From assembly GCA_947489425.1 (NCBI GenBank), contig CANLDL010000001.1, forward strand, positions 558,001 to 622,000: a DNA stretch of 64,000 nucleotides. The letters run 5' to 3'. The position numbers were made by a program, and so were the translations under genes. Every line of letters begins with the position of its first letter. The stretch's first letter is position 1. Positions 61,119 through 64,000 of the stretch are shown in pieces. The notes beneath the pieces are model-generated. The model was not told the origin of the DNA and made no database searches. It saw only the letters and a list, made by a program, of their open reading frames with translations. Origin of the DNA: an uncultured Pseudomonadales bacterium (GTDB lineage: Bacteria; Pseudomonadota; Gammaproteobacteria; Pseudomonadales; Cellvibrionaceae).

Positions 61119-61154
61119 AAAAAAGGCTTATATATCAATTATATAAGCCTTTTT
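61119..61154. terminator. Bidirectional terminator between the IclR and GMC genes
   Basis: A 15-bp perfect stem (61120-61134 with 61140-61154), five-base loop, A run on the left and T run on the right. It serves the convergent genes ending at 61091 and 61196. Confidence 0.93.
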
Positions 61155-61195
61155 ATTATGATTCTCTCTTGCTGCTAAAACATCAAAATTGCTGA

Positions 61196-62809
61196 CTAGC
61201 CTACAGCATCCTCTTTCATCATATCAGCTGCTTTTTCAGCAATCATTATTGCCGGTGCGTTTGTATTACCCGATACAATTTCAGGCATGATCGAGCAATC
61301 AACTACACGCAAACCCTCTAAACCATAAACGCGTAATCGCTCATCAACAACATTCATTTCATCCGACTCAGGCCCCATTTTACAAGTACCCGTTGGATGA
61401 TAGATAGTTGTTGCACGGTTTCTTGCATACTGTAACAATTCTTCATCGCTTTGGTGCTCGATACCAGGCTCATGCTCTTCGGCGATTAAATCTTTGAGTG
61501 CCGGCGCATTAATGATTTTACGAACATGCTTAATAGAATCGATTGCTGTTTGCTGATCAAGCTCTGTAGCCAAATAGTTAGGGTGAATTGCTGGGTAATC
61601 AGCAGGGTTTGCTGATTTTAATTCAATATGACCCGTACTGGTTGGCCGCAACTGACAAACCGACGCTGTAAAAGCAGAGAATTTATGAGTACCGTCAGCA
61701 GGCTTATCTGCACTTAACGGCTGCAAATGATATTGGATATCAGGGCGATCAAGTGTATCGTTACTTTGAGTAAAGATAGCCACCTGACTTGCCGCCATCG
61801 TTAACGGGCCTGTTCTAAACAAGGCATACTCAACGCCCATCATTGCCTTACGTAATGGATTACGTAATTCATCGTTTAAAGTCAGTGGTTTTTTAACTTT
61901 ATAAATAGTTCGAATTTGTAGATGATCCTGTAAGTTCTTACCCACACCCGGCGCATGCTTAACAACATCAATATTATGTTTGGCTAATTCATCTTTATCA
62001 CCAACACCTGACAGCATTAAAACTTGCGGCGAGCCAATAGCTCCAGCAGACAGCACTATCTCACCCTGACATTGAACGGTACTTTCAACACCATTAACTG
62101 AATAGGTAATACCAGAAGCACGCTTATCATTGAAATTGATTTTATGTACTAATGCCTTAGTAACAACAGTTAAATTTTCTCTGTGAAGAACTGGTTTTAA
62201 AAAGCCAACAGCTGTACTACAACGAGTACCCTTTTGTGTAATGGTGAGCTGAAAATAGCCTGCACCTTCTTGATCCTTACCATTAAAGTCATCATTACGC
62301 GGAATACCAATTTCTTCAGCGGCGTCAATGAATAGCTCACAAATTTCACGCTTTACACGAATATTAGAGACGCTTAATGGTCCACCAGCACCGTGGTATT
62401 CATTCGCACCACGCTCGTTATCTTCGGATTTTTTAAAGTATGGTAAAACTTCGTCGTAAGACCAACCTTTATTACCAAGTTTTACCCAATTATCATAATC
62501 TTCTGCTTGACCACGCACATACAATAGGCCGTTCAATGAACTAGATCCACCAAGAACTTTACCTCGCGGCCACTCAAGGCTACGTCCATTTAAACCTGGG
62601 TCATTTTCAGTCTTATAACACCAATCGGTTTTTGGATTATGCATTGTCTTAAAATAGCCGATGGGTACATGAATCCAAGGATTAGTGTCTTTACCACCAG
62701 CCTCAAGCAATAGAACTTTTTTATTAGGATCTTCTGACAAGCGATTAGCCATGACACAACCAGAGGAACCAGCACCTACAACAATGTAGTCGTAAACTTC
62801 AGTAGACAT
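61196..62809 (-). CDS. GMC-family FAD-dependent alcohol/choline dehydrogenase-like oxidoreductase
   Basis: Flavoprotein of 537 residues. FAD motif YIVVGAGSSGCVMANRL at the start, GMC signature 1 in WPRGKVLGGSSSLNGLLYVRG, signature 2 in GAIGSPQVLMLSGVG, and the C-terminal active-site His in YHPTGTCKMG, with SGNTNAPAIMIAEKAADMM after it. Relatives oxidise choline, polyethylene glycol or medium-chain alcohols; the sequence alone does not give the substrate. The ATG at 62809 starts three codons after a GTG. Probably works with the nearby TRAP importer. Confidence 0.9.
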   Translation of the reverse strand: MSTEVYDYIVVGAGSSGCVMANRLSEDPNKKVLLLEAGGKDTNPWIHVPIGYFKTMHNPKTDWCYKTENDPGLNGRSLEWPRGKVLGGSSSLNGLLYVRGQAEDYDNWVKLGNKGWSYDEVLPYFKKSEDNERGANEYHGAGGPLSVSNIRVKREICELFIDAAEEIGIPRNDDFNGKDQEGAGYFQLTITQKGTRCSTAVGFLKPVLHRENLTVVTKALVHKINFNDKRASGITYSVNGVESTVQCQGEIVLSAGAIGSPQVLMLSGVGDKDELAKHNIDVVKHAPGVGKNLQDHLQIRTIYKVKKPLTLNDELRNPLRKAMMGVEYALFRTGPLTMAASQVAIFTQSNDTLDRPDIQYHLQPLSADKPADGTHKFSAFTASVCQLRPTSTGHIELKSANPADYPAIHPNYLATELDQQTAIDSIKHVRKIINAPALKDLIAEEHEPGIEHQSDEELLQYARNRATTIYHPTGTCKMGPESDEMNVVDERLRVYGLEGLRVVDCSIMPEIVSGNTNAPAIMIAEKAADMMKEDAVG

Positions 62810-62874
62810 AATTGACACACCACTTAATTTTTTATTGTATAAATTTTTATGTTAGGCAATATAACGTAGTGGCG

Positions 62875-62889
62875 TAGATTATCAATCTA
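62875..62889. promoter_or_regulatory. Inverted repeat upstream of the GMC gene, candidate operator
   Basis: TAGATT-ATC-AATCTA, two 6-bp arms around a three-base spacer, 66 bp before the GMC dehydrogenase ATG. It may be a binding site for the adjacent XRE-cupin or the IclR regulator; it does not match the palindrome before the IclR gene. Confidence 0.35.
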
Positions 62890-62984
62890 TAGCGACTTAA
62901 TCAATTAAAAATTACAAATAATGATTATTTTGGTCTCATTTTTTATTAAATGAAGAAGGTATAAGCCAGAATGAAGAATAATAG

Positions 62985-63590
62985 CTAATACCCCGGAGAA
63001 CCCATGACCCACAACACGACAGCCTCTTCATCTGCCGATGGGTTTTTCACAAAATGAGGCTCCTCCCCAACAATTGAGAAGCTATCACCTTCGCCCAAAA
63101 TATATAATTTATCGCCTATGGTTAACTCTAAAACACCTGATTTAACAAAACCCGCTTCTTCACCTTTACGTTTTCGCGGTTCTTTACTGGTCTCCACACC
63201 AGGAGAAAAGGTAGTTAAGATCATCAAAATATCACCACTTAACCATGGCGATAATAATTCTTCACGGATACCCGTACCAAAAAAGTCGAGACTGCGTCTT
63301 GAATCATGCCTAACTACATGATTTACCTCATCAACTTTTTGTTGATTATCGGTATGAAAAAACCATGTAATTTGAACGCCTAAGACTTCACTAATGGATT
63401 GAAGAACTGATATAGGAAGGGAGGAAACACCACGCTCGACTTGGCTAACATAACCTACGGACTTACCAATTTTCTCAGCGATAGCTGAGAGCGTGATCCC
63501 TTTGGCCTTTCGTAGGTCTCGAATTTGGAGGCCTATACGCACTTTATTTTTATCCATATCCGTAAATACAGAATGGGTTGTTTGGGACAT
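62985..63590 (-). CDS. XRE-family regulator with C-terminal cupin domain
   Basis: Protein of 201 residues. The helix-turn-helix of the Cro/C1 type lies at about 18-75, RIGLQIRDLRKAKGITLSAIAEKIGKSVGYVSQVERG by position. A cupin sensory domain at about 110-195 has EEAGFVKSGVLELTIGDK and GDSFSI-EEPHFVKNPS, with a metal- or ligand-binding His. Such regulators often control amine, polyamine or methylated-compound catabolism. It lies 175 bp upstream of the GMC gene on the same strand and downstream of folD. Confidence 0.9.
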   Translation of the reverse strand: MSQTTHSVFTDMDKNKVRIGLQIRDLRKAKGITLSAIAEKIGKSVGYVSQVERGVSSLPISVLQSISEVLGVQITWFFHTDNQQKVDEVNHVVRHDSRRSLDFFGTGIREELLSPWLSGDILMILTTFSPGVETSKEPRKRKGEEAGFVKSGVLELTIGDKLYILGEGDSFSIVGEEPHFVKNPSADEEAVVLWVMGSPGY

Positions 63591-63674
63591 GCAACTAACC
63601 TAATAGGTTTATTTATTAACCGAAATATGAAAACGCGATCTACTTAATAAACCGCGGATCTAAAGAGCCATTTA

Positions 63675-64000
63675 CTAAGAAGATGCTTTTTGTGCAGCCT
63701 CCAATGTTTGACTAATTAGAGCATTAATTGTCATTGGGCCAACTCCACCTGGAACTGGGGTCAGCGCAGATACACGACCTTCTAAGCCAGTTTTATCAAT
63801 ATCGCCTAATCCACCTGGATGATAACCAGCATCAACAACAACTGCACCATCTTTAATCCACTCTGCCTTAATAAATTCAGGGCGACCCACTGCACCAACA
63901 AGTACATCAGCTTGTTTGATATGCTCAGCAAGGTTTTGTGTGCGGGAATGGCAGATTGTTACAGTGCAGTTTGCATTTAAAAGCATAGCAGCCATTGGTT
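63675..64000 (-). CDS. folD: Methylenetetrahydrofolate dehydrogenase/cyclohydrolase FolD, 5' end beyond window
   Basis: C-terminal 108 residues of FolD, which converts 5,10-methylene-THF to 10-formyl-THF through methenyl-THF with NADP+. Diagnostic blocks are [48 protein letters not shown] (by position) and [16 protein letters not shown] at the C-terminus. The frame is open to the window edge. Its place beside a catabolic locus may reflect one-carbon units released from a methylated substrate, but folD is also a housekeeping gene. Confidence 0.93.
   Translation of the reverse strand, partial: PMAAMLLNANCTVTICHSRTQNLAEHIKQADVLVGAVGRPEFIKAEWIKDGAVVVDAGYHPGGLGDIDKTGLEGRVSALTPVPGGVGPMTINALISQTLEAAQKASS

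Overview
This window is ordinary, gene-dense chromosome from a low-GC (about 40% by eye), flagellated, probably marine gammaproteobacterium. Several gene orders match Pseudomonas-type chromosomes: fliA-cheY-cheZ-cheA-motC-motD-parA-cheW, ftsK-lolA-rarA-crcB-serS-cysG, and trxB-aat-bpt-infA with clpA-clpS-cspD-icd. A multisubunit Mrp-type cation/proton antiporter, a BCCT osmolyte carrier, a TRAP uptake system and a monomeric isocitrate dehydrogenase fit a saline habitat. I see no rRNA, tRNA, CRISPR array, insertion sequence or prophage.

Layout. 1-2.7 kb: truncated trmH, an AT-rich gap with several DnaA-box matches, the inner-membrane peptidase sohB and an unknown two-helix membrane protein. 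2.9-10.9 kb: one minus-strand Mrp operon (E-F-G, a DUF4040-type subunit, B-C-D, a second D-like subunit, a small unknown membrane protein and a third large subunit). 11-18.6 kb: comEC, gloB-mltD, ribonuclease Z and an iron-sulfur flavoprotein reductase. 18.8-33.1 kb: the late flagellar and chemotaxis block, transcribed flhA-flhF-fleN-fliA-cheY-cheZ-cheA-motC-motD-parC-parP-cheW-DUF2802. It starts at a near-perfect sigma-54 promoter and lacks cheB where Pseudomonas has it. 33.3-37.8 kb: a flavodoxin-like protein, an MFS carrier with an unusual repeat tail and a BCCT transporter. 38-52.2 kb: core housekeeping genes for siroheme, serine tRNA charging, fluoride export, recombination, lipoprotein transport, chromosome segregation, thioredoxin and the N-end rule pathway. 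52.4-56.3 kb: cspD, icd, rluE and nudJ. 56.4-64 kb: a probable catabolic locus with a TRAP transporter, an IclR regulator, a GMC flavoprotein dehydrogenase, an XRE-cupin regulator and the 3' part of folD.

How the parts work together. Aat, Bpt, ClpS and ClpA form a complete N-end rule route: two transferases add the destabilising leucine or phenylalanine, ClpS delivers and ClpA unfolds. ParC (ParA-like), ParP and the repeat-bearing CheA look like the polar chemotaxis-array localisation system known in Vibrio. FlhF and FleN set flagellar position and number. The TRAP proteins would import an organic acid or zwitterion for the GMC enzyme under IclR and/or XRE-cupin control.

The observations most worth following are these: nine exact 15-residue units at the C-terminus of the MFS protein; the DnaA-box group next to trmH; a 22-bp perfect inverted repeat before the BCCT gene; the terminator standing where cheB would be; and the sigma-54 promoter that fixes the flhA start.
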